A stretch of DNA of 34,283 nucleotides from CAZXEU01 sp964639665 (GTDB taxonomy: Bacteria > Bacteroidota > Rhodothermia > Rhodothermales > Bin80), in the NCBI GenBank assembly GCA_964639665.1, contig CAZXEU010000172.1, positions 1 to 34,283 of the forward strand, read 5' to 3'. Of this stretch, positions 1-7,335 are shown piece by piece. Both the position numbers and the translations under genes were made by a program. The notes under the pieces were generated by a model. It worked only from the letters and a program-made list of their open reading frames with translations. It was not told where the DNA came from and did not search any database. Each line of letters starts with the position of its first letter. Positions within the stretch are counted from its first letter, which is position 1.

Positions 1-577
1 GGTTGCGCTGCCCCAGATAGGCCTCGATAGCTCCAGCGACACCCGCGCTGTCGGGCGGTCCGTCATAGTCGATGGTCATGTGCCCCAATTCTCCCGCAGC
101 TCCGGTCATTCCGCGGAAGATGCGGCGACGGTAGATGATAGCACCGCCGACGCCCGTTCCCAGGGTAACCATAATGAAGGAATCGAACGGCCTCCCGGCT
201 CCGTAGTGGGCAGAGCCCAGCGCCGCCGCGTTGGCATCGTTTTCCACGACGACGCGAAGGTCAGAGCCCAGTCTCCGGCGCAGCGCCTCGCTCAGGTCCA
301 CTACTGCCCATCCGGGAATATTGGGAGGATGGATGAGAGTGGTTCGATTCCAGTTTATCGTGCCTGGAGCCCCGATGCCAATACCCGCCAGCCTGCCGGC
401 CGAATTGCCGGCCAACAGGAATTCGGAGATGGCGACAATCCTGTCCAGTACGTGCCCGGCACCGCGGGCCGCCTGGGTTTCCCTTGCTTCCGTCCGGATA
501 AGGCCGGATGCCTGGCCCACCACGGCCGCCTTGATGTTTGTGCCGCCCAGGTCAATCCCTATGGCCAAATCCTGCAT
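1..577 (-). CDS. ROK-family sugar kinase (glucokinase-like), 3' part outside window
   Basis: The first 192 residues of a ROK-family kinase are present; the gene runs off the left edge. The start MQDLAIGIDLGGTNIKAA gives the phosphate-binding DxGGTN motif at residues 8–13. VENDANAAALGS and VTLGTGVGGAII are the sugar-binding and second phosphate-binding segments, and GELGHMTID follows. ROK glucokinases phosphorylate glucose or related hexoses with ATP in the cytoplasm. The usual zinc cluster CxCGxxGCxE after 'GP' is absent: the aligned residues read DSAGVAGAIE. The start at 577 is preceded by AGGAG, one of the few clear Shine-Dalgarno sites in the window. It lies 7 bases after the ftsB/divIC stop, so it is probably the last visible gene of the eno operon. 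The exact sugar substrate cannot be told. Confidence 0.9.
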   Translation of the reverse strand, partial: MQDLAIGIDLGGTNIKAAVVGQASGLIRTEARETQAARGAGHVLDRIVAISEFLLAGNSAGRLAGIGIGAPGTINWNRTTLIHPPNIPGWAVVDLSEALRRRLGSDLRVVVENDANAAALGSAHYGAGRPFDSFIMVTLGTGVGGAIIYRRRIFRGMTGAAGELGHMTIDYDGPPDSAGVAGAIEAYLGQRN

Positions 578-584
578 TTGGCTC

Positions 585-893
585 CTATTCGGGCGGTGGT
601 TCGGTTTCGAGCCGATAAACTAATTCTCCGGGTCGGCGCATGCCGTACTGTTCCCGGGCTATCCTTTCGATCATTTCGTCGGTCGGCGGCTCAGCCAACT
701 CTTCCTTGAGGCGGGCTATTTCCAGGCGCAAAAGTGCGTTTTCCGCTTCAAGTTGCTCATACTCGGCTTGCCAGTCGATTCGCTTGCGCACGCTGTAGCT
801 GTCAAAAAAGACAAACCAGACCACGGCAGCAATTACCAGAACGGCAACGACGGCCCGGCTCACGACACGAGATATGTTGCGGCCAATGGGCAT
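585..893 (-). CDS. FtsB/DivIC-type septum formation initiator
   Basis: This is a 102-residue protein with a short basic N-terminus, one transmembrane segment at about residues 12–31 (rich in V, A, I, F), then a coiled coil at about 38–67 (EYEQLEAENALLRLEIARL). The C-terminal motif IERIAREQYGMRRPGE is typical of FtsB/DivIC. These small bitopic proteins join FtsL and FtsQ/DivIB in the divisome and help activate septal peptidoglycan synthesis. Length and layout match the family. The gene begins 8 bases after the enolase stop and ends 7 bases before the ROK kinase start, so the three are almost certainly co-transcribed. An eno–ftsB/divIC pairing is seen in many bacteria. I cannot separate the FtsB and DivIC names from sequence alone, so no symbol is given. 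Confidence 0.9.
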   Translation of the reverse strand: MPIGRNISRVVSRAVVAVLVIAAVVWFVFFDSYSVRKRIDWQAEYEQLEAENALLRLEIARLKEELAEPPTDEMIERIAREQYGMRRPGELVYRLETEPPPE

Positions 894-901
894 GCGCTGT
901 T

Positions 902-2185
902 CTACACGTGAAATGCGTGGCGGCCACGGTAGGCCGCCGCATCACCCAGCTGCTGCTCGATGCGCAGGAGCTGGTTGTACTTGGCCAGCCTGTCGCTGCG
1001 GCAGGCAGAGCCCGTCTTGATTTGGCCCGCGTTGGTGGCAACAGCCAAATCAGCAATGGTAGTATCCTCGGTTTCCCCCGAGCGATGACTGATCACGGCC
1101 GTAAATCCATGCCGGTGAGCAAGCTCGATCGCCCGTAGGGTCTCGGTAAGGGTCCCGATCTGGTTCAGCTTGATCAAAATGGAGTTTGCGGCGCGCTGGC
1201 GAATGCCTCTCTGCAATCGCTTGGTGCTGGTCACAAAAAGGTCGTCTCCTACCAGCTGCACGCGGTCCCCAATGGACCCTGTCAGCAGCGACCACCCTTG
1301 CCAGTCGTTTTCGTCCAGTCCGTCCTCTATCGAGATGATAGGATACCTTTCGGTCCACTGCGTCCAAAGGGCGACCATGTCTTCCGAAGACCGTTTCCGA
1401 TCCGGATCACTTTTCCAGAATACGTATGCTCCACTTTCGTACATCTCTGACGCGGCGGGGTCGAGGGCAATATACACGTCCTCACCAGGCGTGTATCCGG
1501 CCCGCTCAATGGCCAGAAGAATAACCTCGACGGCTTCCTCGTTTGACGCCAGGTCAGGAGCGAACCCGCCCTCATCTCCGACGGCAGTACTGTATCCGCG
1601 TTCCTTCAATACCTTCTTGAGTGTGTGGAAGACCTCTGCTCCCATGCGCAGGCTTTCCGCGAAGGTGATTCCGCCGGTGGGCATAACCATGAATTCCTGC
1701 ATGTCGACCCTGTTGTCGGCGTGGCGTCCTCCATTGATGATATTCATCATCGGAACGGGCAGCACATGAGCGTCGACGCCCCCTACATACCGGTACAATG
1801 GTAGCCCGACCGTGGAGGCGGCCGCCTTGGCCACCGCCAGCGATACACCCAGAATGGCATTGGCGCCAAGCCGGGACTTTGCGGGCGTGCCGTCAAGATC
1901 AATGAGGCGCTGGTCGATGCCGGCCTGGTCGAGTACGTAATAGTGCTTAAGTTCTTCAGCGATCCGGTTGTTAACATTTTCGACGGCCTGGTAGACGCTC
2001 TTGCCCATGTACACCGTTTCGTCGTGATCTCTGAGCTCAACCGCTTCATGTTCGCCGGTTGAGGCGCCACTGGGCACGGCTGCGCGACCCAGCACTCCCG
2101 CCGAAGTGAGGACATCCACTTCCAGCGTCGGGTTGCCGCGGCTGTCAAGGATCTGCCGGGCCACAAGTTGATCAATCAGAGCCAT
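902..2185 (-). CDS. eno: Enolase (phosphopyruvate hydratase)
   Basis: This 427-residue protein has the full length and motif order of bacterial enolase, which converts 2-phosphoglycerate to phosphoenolpyruvate in glycolysis. Visible motifs are the N-terminal ARQILDSRGNPTLEV, the mobile loop PSGASTGEHEA, NIINGGRHADN with MQEFM, VGDEGGFAP (catalytic Glu), the metal ligands in ALDPAA, SIEDGLDE and GDDLFVT, the catalytic Lys in ILIKLNQIGT, the signature SHRSGETED, and the substrate-binding Lys in GQIKTGSACRSDR. No key residue is missing. It heads the eno–ftsB/divIC–ROK run. The terminator at 2250–2304 stands upstream, so its promoter should lie between 2186 and about 2250. No Shine-Dalgarno sequence precedes the start (gaacaATG). 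Confidence 0.99.
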   Translation of the reverse strand: MALIDQLVARQILDSRGNPTLEVDVLTSAGVLGRAAVPSGASTGEHEAVELRDHDETVYMGKSVYQAVENVNNRIAEELKHYYVLDQAGIDQRLIDLDGTPAKSRLGANAILGVSLAVAKAAASTVGLPLYRYVGGVDAHVLPVPMMNIINGGRHADNRVDMQEFMVMPTGGITFAESLRMGAEVFHTLKKVLKERGYSTAVGDEGGFAPDLASNEEAVEVILLAIERAGYTPGEDVYIALDPAASEMYESGAYVFWKSDPDRKRSSEDMVALWTQWTERYPIISIEDGLDENDWQGWSLLTGSIGDRVQLVGDDLFVTSTKRLQRGIRQRAANSILIKLNQIGTLTETLRAIELAHRHGFTAVISHRSGETEDTTIADLAVATNAGQIKTGSACRSDRLAKYNQLLRIEQQLGDAAAYRGRHAFHV

Positions 2186-2249
2186 GTGTTCAATACTCAG
2201 GTTATATGTTTGGAGGCCGGAATCGCCACAGGCGGGATGTCAATCGAAA

Positions 2250-2304
2250 AGCACAACACAAAACAGGCCGGCGGCACCGCTGTAATTAGGATGCCGCCGG
2301 CCTG
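2250..2304 (-). terminator. Rho-independent terminator after the TPR gene
   Basis: A perfect 13-bp stem (CAGGCCGGCGGCA at 2264–2276 with its complement at 2292–2304) has a 15-base loop. On the minus strand it is followed by TTTTGTGTTGT. It lies just downstream of the TPR gene stop at 2328 and upstream of eno, so it separates the envelope operon from the eno operon. Confidence 0.85.
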
Positions 2305-2327
2305 CATCTTACGATCACGTTCAGGAC

Positions 2328-3611
2328 CTACCGCTGTCGCACCGTCGTTGTGCCGCTAATGGTCATGCCACGGCACGTGTACGAGACCGAAGTAGGTTCC
2401 CCGTTGGTCCATTTCTGAACGTAGAAAATATCCTCGGCCGTGGGGAATGCCGTTTTCATTCTAGCTGCACCAGCGCTGTCACCGGCTCGCTGGTACGCAT
2501 CCGCAATGAGCCAGAACACGGCGGACTGCTCCCTGTCCTCCACGCCGCACCGGGCAGCTGCCGTGGCATAAAGGTCCGCAACGGCACGCAGCGCCGGGGA
2601 ATAGTCCGGATCCAGGCTGCTTGCTTCCTGATAATAGCGGCGGGCTTCGGCATAATTTTCGAGCTCCTGCTGGGCGATACCCATGTTGTGCAGATCCTGC
2701 GGCTCCAACTCGACACCGGGCAGTTCCCTCAACTGGTTAAATACTTCGATAGCCCGGTCTGTATCGCCTTCTTCCAGGTACATGCGCGTCAGCATGCGGA
2801 GTACATCCGGTGTTGGATCCAGCGCCAGCACCTTGGGTGCCAGCTCAAGAAGCCTTCCGTGGTACCCCTCCTGTTCGTAGAGTTCGAACAGCTGCTGGAT
2901 CACCTCCACGTTGGATTCGTCCTCGGCGAGTTGCTCCTCAAGAAATCCAATCTGCTCCTCCGGTGGAATGACCGTAAAGTACTTGCGCACAAGCATCTCA
3001 ACGCCGTCTTCCTCGCCCCGCGTGTCGTTCAGCTCACGCAGCAGGCCAAGCGTTGCACCGATGTCTCCGTCCGAATAATGCCCGTTCAGAATCACGTCCA
3101 GGTAGTAGGGATCCAGGCGTGTTGGCTCCAGCCGGTAAGCATCTGCATATGCCGCTATGGCTTCGCCCTCCAGATCCGGAAGATCGGCCAGGTGCTCCTG
3201 GATAAAGCGCCCCTTGTTGCGAGTCCATTCGAAGGCGTCGATCTCGCCGCCCAGTCCCAGGATCACAGGTACAACGCGATCAAACTGGACCAGGGCGGAA
3301 TCGTACAGCGCGCGTTTTTGGGCCGGATCCTCTTCTTCCATCGCCAGGGCCGCGTACGCTTCCACGGCCATTTCAAAATTCCTGTCTCTCGTGCCCGGAA
3401 AGCCCGGATCGTTTTGAAGGATCCAAACAAGATCCGGCAGGCCGTCAATGTAGTTCTTGTTCTTGAAATTCTCCCAGTAGAGACTAAAATGCATGGCAGA
3501 CTCCTGATTCAGCTCGCCGCCCTGGGCGAGCGCGGTCCGCGGCTGCCATGCCGCCGTCGTGGCCAAGGCAGCAATGGCTGCAAAGGATAAAAGCCGTGCG
3601 AAGCTGATCAT
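2328..3611 (-). CDS. Exported tetratricopeptide-repeat protein
   Basis: The protein has 427 residues when started at the internal ATG at 3611. That start is chosen because it begins a clear Sec signal peptide (MISFARLLSFAAIAALATTA, probable cleavage near ALAQG). The longer frame to 3680 would put 23 unlikely residues in front and overlap the upstream gene. The body is helical with TPR-like units, clearest in the C-terminal half: the unit with ALDPTPDVLRMLTRMYLEEGDTDRAIEVF and the one with MGIAQQELENYAEARRYYQEASSLDPDYSPAL. TPRs are protein-interaction scaffolds. It follows the barrel gene by 61 bases and is the last gene before the terminator, which suggests a periplasmic partner of the neighbouring outer-membrane proteins. 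No specific function can be given. Confidence 0.85.
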   Translation of the reverse strand: MISFARLLSFAAIAALATTAAWQPRTALAQGGELNQESAMHFSLYWENFKNKNYIDGLPDLVWILQNDPGFPGTRDRNFEMAVEAYAALAMEEEDPAQKRALYDSALVQFDRVVPVILGLGGEIDAFEWTRNKGRFIQEHLADLPDLEGEAIAAYADAYRLEPTRLDPYYLDVILNGHYSDGDIGATLGLLRELNDTRGEEDGVEMLVRKYFTVIPPEEQIGFLEEQLAEDESNVEVIQQLFELYEQEGYHGRLLELAPKVLALDPTPDVLRMLTRMYLEEGDTDRAIEVFNQLRELPGVELEPQDLHNMGIAQQELENYAEARRYYQEASSLDPDYSPALRAVADLYATAAARCGVEDREQSAVFWLIADAYQRAGDSAGAARMKTAFPTAEDIFYVQKWTNGEPTSVSYTCRGMTISGTTTVRQR

Positions 3612-3672
3612 GGTTTCTCTGGGTGAATGCCCGTTGGTGGCCGAAGGAGCAATATCTATAGACACGCGGAAA

Positions 3673-4995
3673 TCATCCAAGTTTCCGCTTTACGAACCAG
3701 CGTTCCCCGATATTGACGGTCAAGGACAATGTAAGGAACCGGTCACGTACCAGATCGGGCGTCATCGATCCGCGTGTGCCGAGCTGGAACGTCACGTCCA
3801 GTCGCGTCCCCGTCAGCATCGCCGGAAAGCTGAGGCCGCCGGTTATGGCACGCGTATCCACTTCGGAGTCGGCAGCGGGGGAGACGTACATCTCGTCCAC
3901 AAAAAAGCCGAGACGGTAGGCAATCCTCGCGAAGTAGGGCTCCAGCTGGCTTGTGCCGGCTGGCAGGAATTCGACGCCGGCAGATATGCGGCGGCGGTCC
4001 CGCATGGAGCCCGGCTCGCCGGGAACGATGCCGGGAAGCGAAAGGTCGGTTTCAAATTCAGTCCAGGGCTCGTACAATAGATCTGCCGTAGCGCTCCACC
4101 TGTTTCGCAGCGCGTAGCTCACGCCGCCGCGAATCCCGAGCGGAAGGTGCATGCTGCCCTCTGTCCGGGTGCCCAGCGTATCCCGATCCAGGCTCTCGCC
4201 AAGCGTCATTGCCCGATTGGCGGATACGGTAGCGGGCAGCGTTACGGTGCCTGCCAGTGCCAGGGCATCGTTTTCCGTCAGCACGTCGGCCAGCAGAACG
4301 GATGCGCCCGCTGTCGCCGTCGTAGCGCGCATACGCGTGCTTGTCGCCAGGTTTGTTTCGAAAAACTCGTCGGAAAACAGCGTTGTGCGGCGGGTTTCCT
4401 CGATGATTCCGAACAGGAATTCGATGGCGGCCCCAACAGAGAGCCAGCTGGCGGGGCGATACCCCAGTCCGGTTCGCACACGCTGCAACCCGCCTGTCCC
4501 CGTGTGAATCAGGCGGTACGCGACTTCCTCGGCCGAGCGCGGATCCGGTACCAGGGAACCATCCGTGACGATGCCGTAGTTGACGCGCGAGTAAGGCTCG
4601 AAAGCGACTCCGAAGCCCAGGCGGCTAGTCAAGAGCGGCATGCCGAACTGGATGGCTCCAAGTGTGCCGGAGAGCAGGTTCTTGCTGTTGTCGGCTGCGT
4701 CCCGCGTCTTTATGCCGTCGAAGCGCATGCTGGCTGCAGCATGCACCAGGGTCTGACTACTCCAGGTGGCCGGATTGCCGAGATTTACAGACTCGCCGGA
4801 CCACAGGGCGGTGCCTCCCCCGCCCATGGCCTGTATCCGGGAAGAGGAAAAGGTCCGGAGCTCGCCAAGGCCGTAGCGAGAGTAGATGGAGCCGTCCTGC
4901 GCCGCCTTTGCAGCCGCGAAGTGGGCTGGACCCGCAATGGCTGCTCCCACACACGCGAGAAAAGCGGCAATTGATCTGGCGAGGCCGTGTGTCAT
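3673..4995 (-). CDS. Outer-membrane beta-barrel protein (FadL/PorV-like fold)
   Basis: This is a 440-residue exported protein. A signal peptide ends near residues 25–32. The mature start QDGSIYSRYGLGELRTFSSSRIQAMGG resembles small outer-membrane proteins of Bacteroidota that carry a FadL/PorV-like N-terminus, with 'MGGGGTALW' and 'NLGNPATW' as characteristic segments. The remainder alternates polar and hydrophobic residues with many aromatic and glycine residues, as expected for 14 or so strands, and the tail (LSLTVNIGERWFVKRKLG) looks like a last strand with a basic end. It starts 3 bases after the stop of the DUF4270-like lipoprotein, so the two are translationally linked. The substrate, if it is a transporter, is unknown. 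Confidence 0.75.
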   Translation of the reverse strand: MTHGLARSIAAFLACVGAAIAGPAHFAAAKAAQDGSIYSRYGLGELRTFSSSRIQAMGGGGTALWSGESVNLGNPATWSSQTLVHAAASMRFDGIKTRDAADNSKNLLSGTLGAIQFGMPLLTSRLGFGVAFEPYSRVNYGIVTDGSLVPDPRSAEEVAYRLIHTGTGGLQRVRTGLGYRPASWLSVGAAIEFLFGIIEETRRTTLFSDEFFETNLATSTRMRATTATAGASVLLADVLTENDALALAGTVTLPATVSANRAMTLGESLDRDTLGTRTEGSMHLPLGIRGGVSYALRNRWSATADLLYEPWTEFETDLSLPGIVPGEPGSMRDRRRISAGVEFLPAGTSQLEPYFARIAYRLGFFVDEMYVSPAADSEVDTRAITGGLSFPAMLTGTRLDVTFQLGTRGSMTPDLVRDRFLTLSLTVNIGERWFVKRKLG

Positions 4996-4998
4996 GGC

Positions 4999-6111
4999 TT
5001 AGCGCGCGAATACGAAGAGCGCTTCCGGTGCAAGGTCGCCCGAGGTGGCATCATGGATAAGAACGGTGTTGACGGTGTTTTCCTGCACGGGCACGCGGAG
5101 TTCCATGTAGGCAAATTCGTGCACGCCAAGAAAGGTGTCCTGAAAAAATCCCGCCAAATCAAGGCCCGAGGCCTCGAATACGGCACCGCCTGTCCGTACA
5201 AATTGAGCAATTACCGTGCCAATGGCCCCTTCCTCAGGTACCATTACCAGATGCAGCGTTTCTATGCTCGGCCGCACGAAATGCGCCGGGGCCATCTGGT
5301 CCAGTGCAGCATCGGCAGAAAGACGGACCTTTGCTCCGCTTAGGGGCCGTTGCCTGAAGTCATCAAGATCGAACGAAATCCGGATGCTCGGACCACTGCC
5401 GTCCTGCAGAAGCACTGTGCCTTCCGGCGGAGCAGCGGGGCTCAGGCGCTCGATTCGCGAAATGGCCCGGGACAGATTGTAGGAGACCGTGCCGTCGCCG
5501 GTAGTTATCAGGAGTTCGCTGCCGGGCCCTGAAAAGCCGGCAACGCCGGACTCGGACCTTGCCACCAAAGCGAGGCCGTGAAAGCGTTCGTCGAATTCCG
5601 GACTACGAAGTGCCCCGACGTGCAGATCAATCCAGGACTGCGGAAGGGGAACGACTGCGAGCGTGTCCCCGAAAGGGAATGTAAACGACGTGATGCGCGG
5701 TCCCAGCTGCAGTAGTGTGTCAGCCCTGCCTCCCAGAGCTTCCCAGCTTTGCAGAATATCGTGGACATCCAGTGTCAGATCCGCGAGGGTGTCACCGTAG
5801 TGGTAGTCCCGCACAAGGCGCAAATCCACGGTCGAAATGGCGGAGGCATCCGATTCGTCAAACCCTCCGGCGAAGTCGGCATAGCCCGTCGCTCGGATAG
5901 TGCCCGCCAATTCGTCCACGACATGGCCTGCGAGCACGCGCTCCAGCGAGCCCGTGATGTCGCGATGCGGCATCTGTTCGAACACAACAGGCAGGGCTTG
6001 CACCACCTCCGGCGTCGTACCTGCATCAAGGAGGTCTGCTCCAACGTCTGATGTCACGTCGGTGCAGGCGGCAAGTGCCAGGAGCAGTGCCGGAAGGGCG
6101 GTTCTTGCCAT
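4999..6111 (-). CDS. DUF4270-like lipoprotein
   Basis: The protein has 370 residues with a lipoprotein signal peptide whose lipobox is LLALAAC (Cys16), so it is expected to be membrane anchored. The mature start CTDVTSDVGADLL resembles the 'x-G-x-DLL' opening of DUF4270 proteins in Bacteroidota. Most of the rest is predicted beta structure without catalytic motifs I recognise. The DUF4270 name rests partly on context: in Bacteroidota a DUF4270 lipoprotein is commonly encoded beside the same short GT5-like protein found here at 6228–7004 (from memory). The ATG at 6111 has no Shine-Dalgarno. The stop is 3 bases from the barrel-protein start, so it belongs to the envelope operon 6111–2328. The molecular role of the family is not known to me. 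Confidence 0.6.
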   Translation of the reverse strand: MARTALPALLLALAACTDVTSDVGADLLDAGTTPEVVQALPVVFEQMPHRDITGSLERVLAGHVVDELAGTIRATGYADFAGGFDESDASAISTVDLRLVRDYHYGDTLADLTLDVHDILQSWEALGGRADTLLQLGPRITSFTFPFGDTLAVVPLPQSWIDLHVGALRSPEFDERFHGLALVARSESGVAGFSGPGSELLITTGDGTVSYNLSRAISRIERLSPAAPPEGTVLLQDGSGPSIRISFDLDDFRQRPLSGAKVRLSADAALDQMAPAHFVRPSIETLHLVMVPEEGAIGTVIAQFVRTGGAVFEASGLDLAGFFQDTFLGVHEFAYMELRVPVQENTVNTVLIHDATSGDLAPEALFVFAR

Positions 6112-6227
6112 GTCGGACAGCGGGTGGTGGTTCTGCGGATCTAACGGCCCATGCTACGCACGTGTTGTGCGAAGGGTGCGTTAATTCCGGACGTGGCCCT
6201 GAAGCTCCAAATGCTTTCCGACCACCG

Positions 6228-7004
6228 TCAGTCCTGGAGGGCCTCCATCGTGGAGGCGTAGAGGGAAATAGCCTGGTCGGCCATTTCATTCATATCCGCA
6301 CTGAAGCGGACCGCTCCGTCCGATTCCTCCTCTAGAGACGAAGGAAAGGCAAAAGCATCGGCAAACTGCAGCCCTACGTCAGACACGCTGAGGCCGGCAA
6401 GAGAACCGTTTGTGGACAACTTCATCTTCTTTACAAAGGCGCCCGTAATGTTGGCTTCCGCATCAATGCCGTCCGGAGTGTACACGATCTTAGTGCCATC
6501 GAAGAGTGGCTTGTCGCGATACTCGTCTGCCAGAAGAAACGGGATAAGGCCGCTGATCCAGCCGAACGCATGCACGATGTCCGGTTTCCATCGAAGCTTC
6601 AGCACGGTTTCAAGCACGGACCGTGCGAAAAACAGGGCTCGCTCTGCATTGTCCGGGAAGAGCGTACCCTGCCGGTCACGGTGGAGCCCCTTGCGCTTGA
6701 AGAAGTGGACATTGTCCATAAAATAGACCTGCAGCCTAATGCCCGGTATCGACGCCACCTTAACCTTCAGGTTTTGCACGCTCTTTCCCATGGAGATGGG
6801 CGTTCCGCACAGCCTGATTACCTCGTGCAGGCGGTTTCTTCGCTCGCTGATGGTACCGTAGCGAGGCATCATGATCCGCGTTTCGTACGAGCCGTTGTCG
6901 GTTAGGTGTTCCGGAAGATGGCGCACCAAGGATCCTGCTTCGGACACTCGTGCAAAAGGCTCCACTTCTCCGGAAACAAAAAGGATTCTGGTGCGCTCAG
7001 CCAT
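6228..7004 (-). CDS. Short GT5 'glycogen/starch synthase'-like protein, N-terminal domain only
   Basis: This 258-residue protein matches only the N-terminal Rossmann domain of GT5 glycogen synthases (full-length about 480 residues). It opens with RILFVSGEVEPFARVSEAGS, where true synthases have a KTGG ADP-glucose-binding loop; here that loop is not conserved. MMPRYGTISERRNRLHEVIRL, IRLQVYFMDN, YFKR-like FFKRKG, and KLRWKPDIVHAFGW are the family landmarks. The C-terminal nucleotide-sugar domain with the catalytic Glu is absent. I recall this short form as a separate Bacteroidota family, often annotated glycogen/starch synthase and placed beside DUF4270 and panC. A glycogen synthase activity is therefore doubtful. 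It lies 116 bases upstream of the DUF4270-like gene and is divergent from the NagB fusion. Confidence 0.8.
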   Translation of the reverse strand: MAERTRILFVSGEVEPFARVSEAGSLVRHLPEHLTDNGSYETRIMMPRYGTISERRNRLHEVIRLCGTPISMGKSVQNLKVKVASIPGIRLQVYFMDNVHFFKRKGLHRDRQGTLFPDNAERALFFARSVLETVLKLRWKPDIVHAFGWISGLIPFLLADEYRDKPLFDGTKIVYTPDGIDAEANITGAFVKKMKLSTNGSLAGLSVSDVGLQFADAFAFPSSLEEESDGAVRFSADMNEMADQAISLYASTMEALQD

Positions 7005-7335
7005 GCTGCTTTCGGGTCTAAAGATTCTTTGACCCCCGGTTGTCCTTGGTCGTCCTGATCCCTAACATTCAGCTACTCGCCTGGAGCGAAAACTCCTTTT
7101 CCTCAACGCCTATTCAACCGGGGAGACAGGTTACGCAATCCCACGCGGACGACAAGTCTTCTTATTGCGGGCTACGAATAATTCGTCTGAATTTCCGAAA
7201 TATGTGCGGAAATTTCAAGTAGAGGCCCCTTTTGCGAATATAGAGTTTCCGCGAATTCCGCGCAGAAAGGGCCCTAGAACTCCTGTTCTGAACAGATGTA
7301 TCAGTGGCCCTTTTGCGGGCGCTACCTAACAACGC
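7005..7335. promoter_or_regulatory. Divergent intergenic region between the GT5-like gene and the NagB fusion
   Basis: No gene is supported in these 331 bases. The region must hold promoters for both flanking genes, but I cannot place -10/-33 elements with confidence. It contains a near-perfect inverted repeat (TGAATTTCCG at 7188–7197, CGGAAATTTCA at 7207–7217). Three related arms are also present: GGCCCCTTTTGCG at 7224–7236, its near-complement CGCAGAAAGGGCC at 7261–7273, and GGCCCTTTTGCG at 7306–7317. The middle arm can pair with either outer arm. Confidence 0.5.
7277..7295. promoter_or_regulatory. Overlapping palindromes, candidate operator
   Basis: GAACTCCTGTTC (7277–7288, form GAAC-N4-GTTC) overlaps CTGTTCTGAACAG (7283–7295, 6-bp arms around one base). 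They lie about 40–60 bases before the NagB-fusion start. GAAC-N4-GTTC is the LexA/DinR box form in some bacteria, but an 8-base fixed pattern is expected about once per 65 kb by chance. A repressor site is therefore only a possibility. Confidence 0.25.

Noticed and set aside
341..351. GGTTCGATTCC resembles a tRNA T-loop
   Set aside because: It lies within the ROK kinase coding sequence; no acceptor, D or anticodon stems can be built around it.
2199..2243. TTGACA and TATAAC on the minus strand upstream of eno as a sigma-70 promoter
   Set aside because: The spacing is about 31 bases instead of about 17, and the phylum usually uses other promoter elements.
2688..3590. 300-residue plus-strand open frame
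   Set aside because: It is antisense to the TPR gene, which has a signal peptide and TPR motifs; the plus frame has none.
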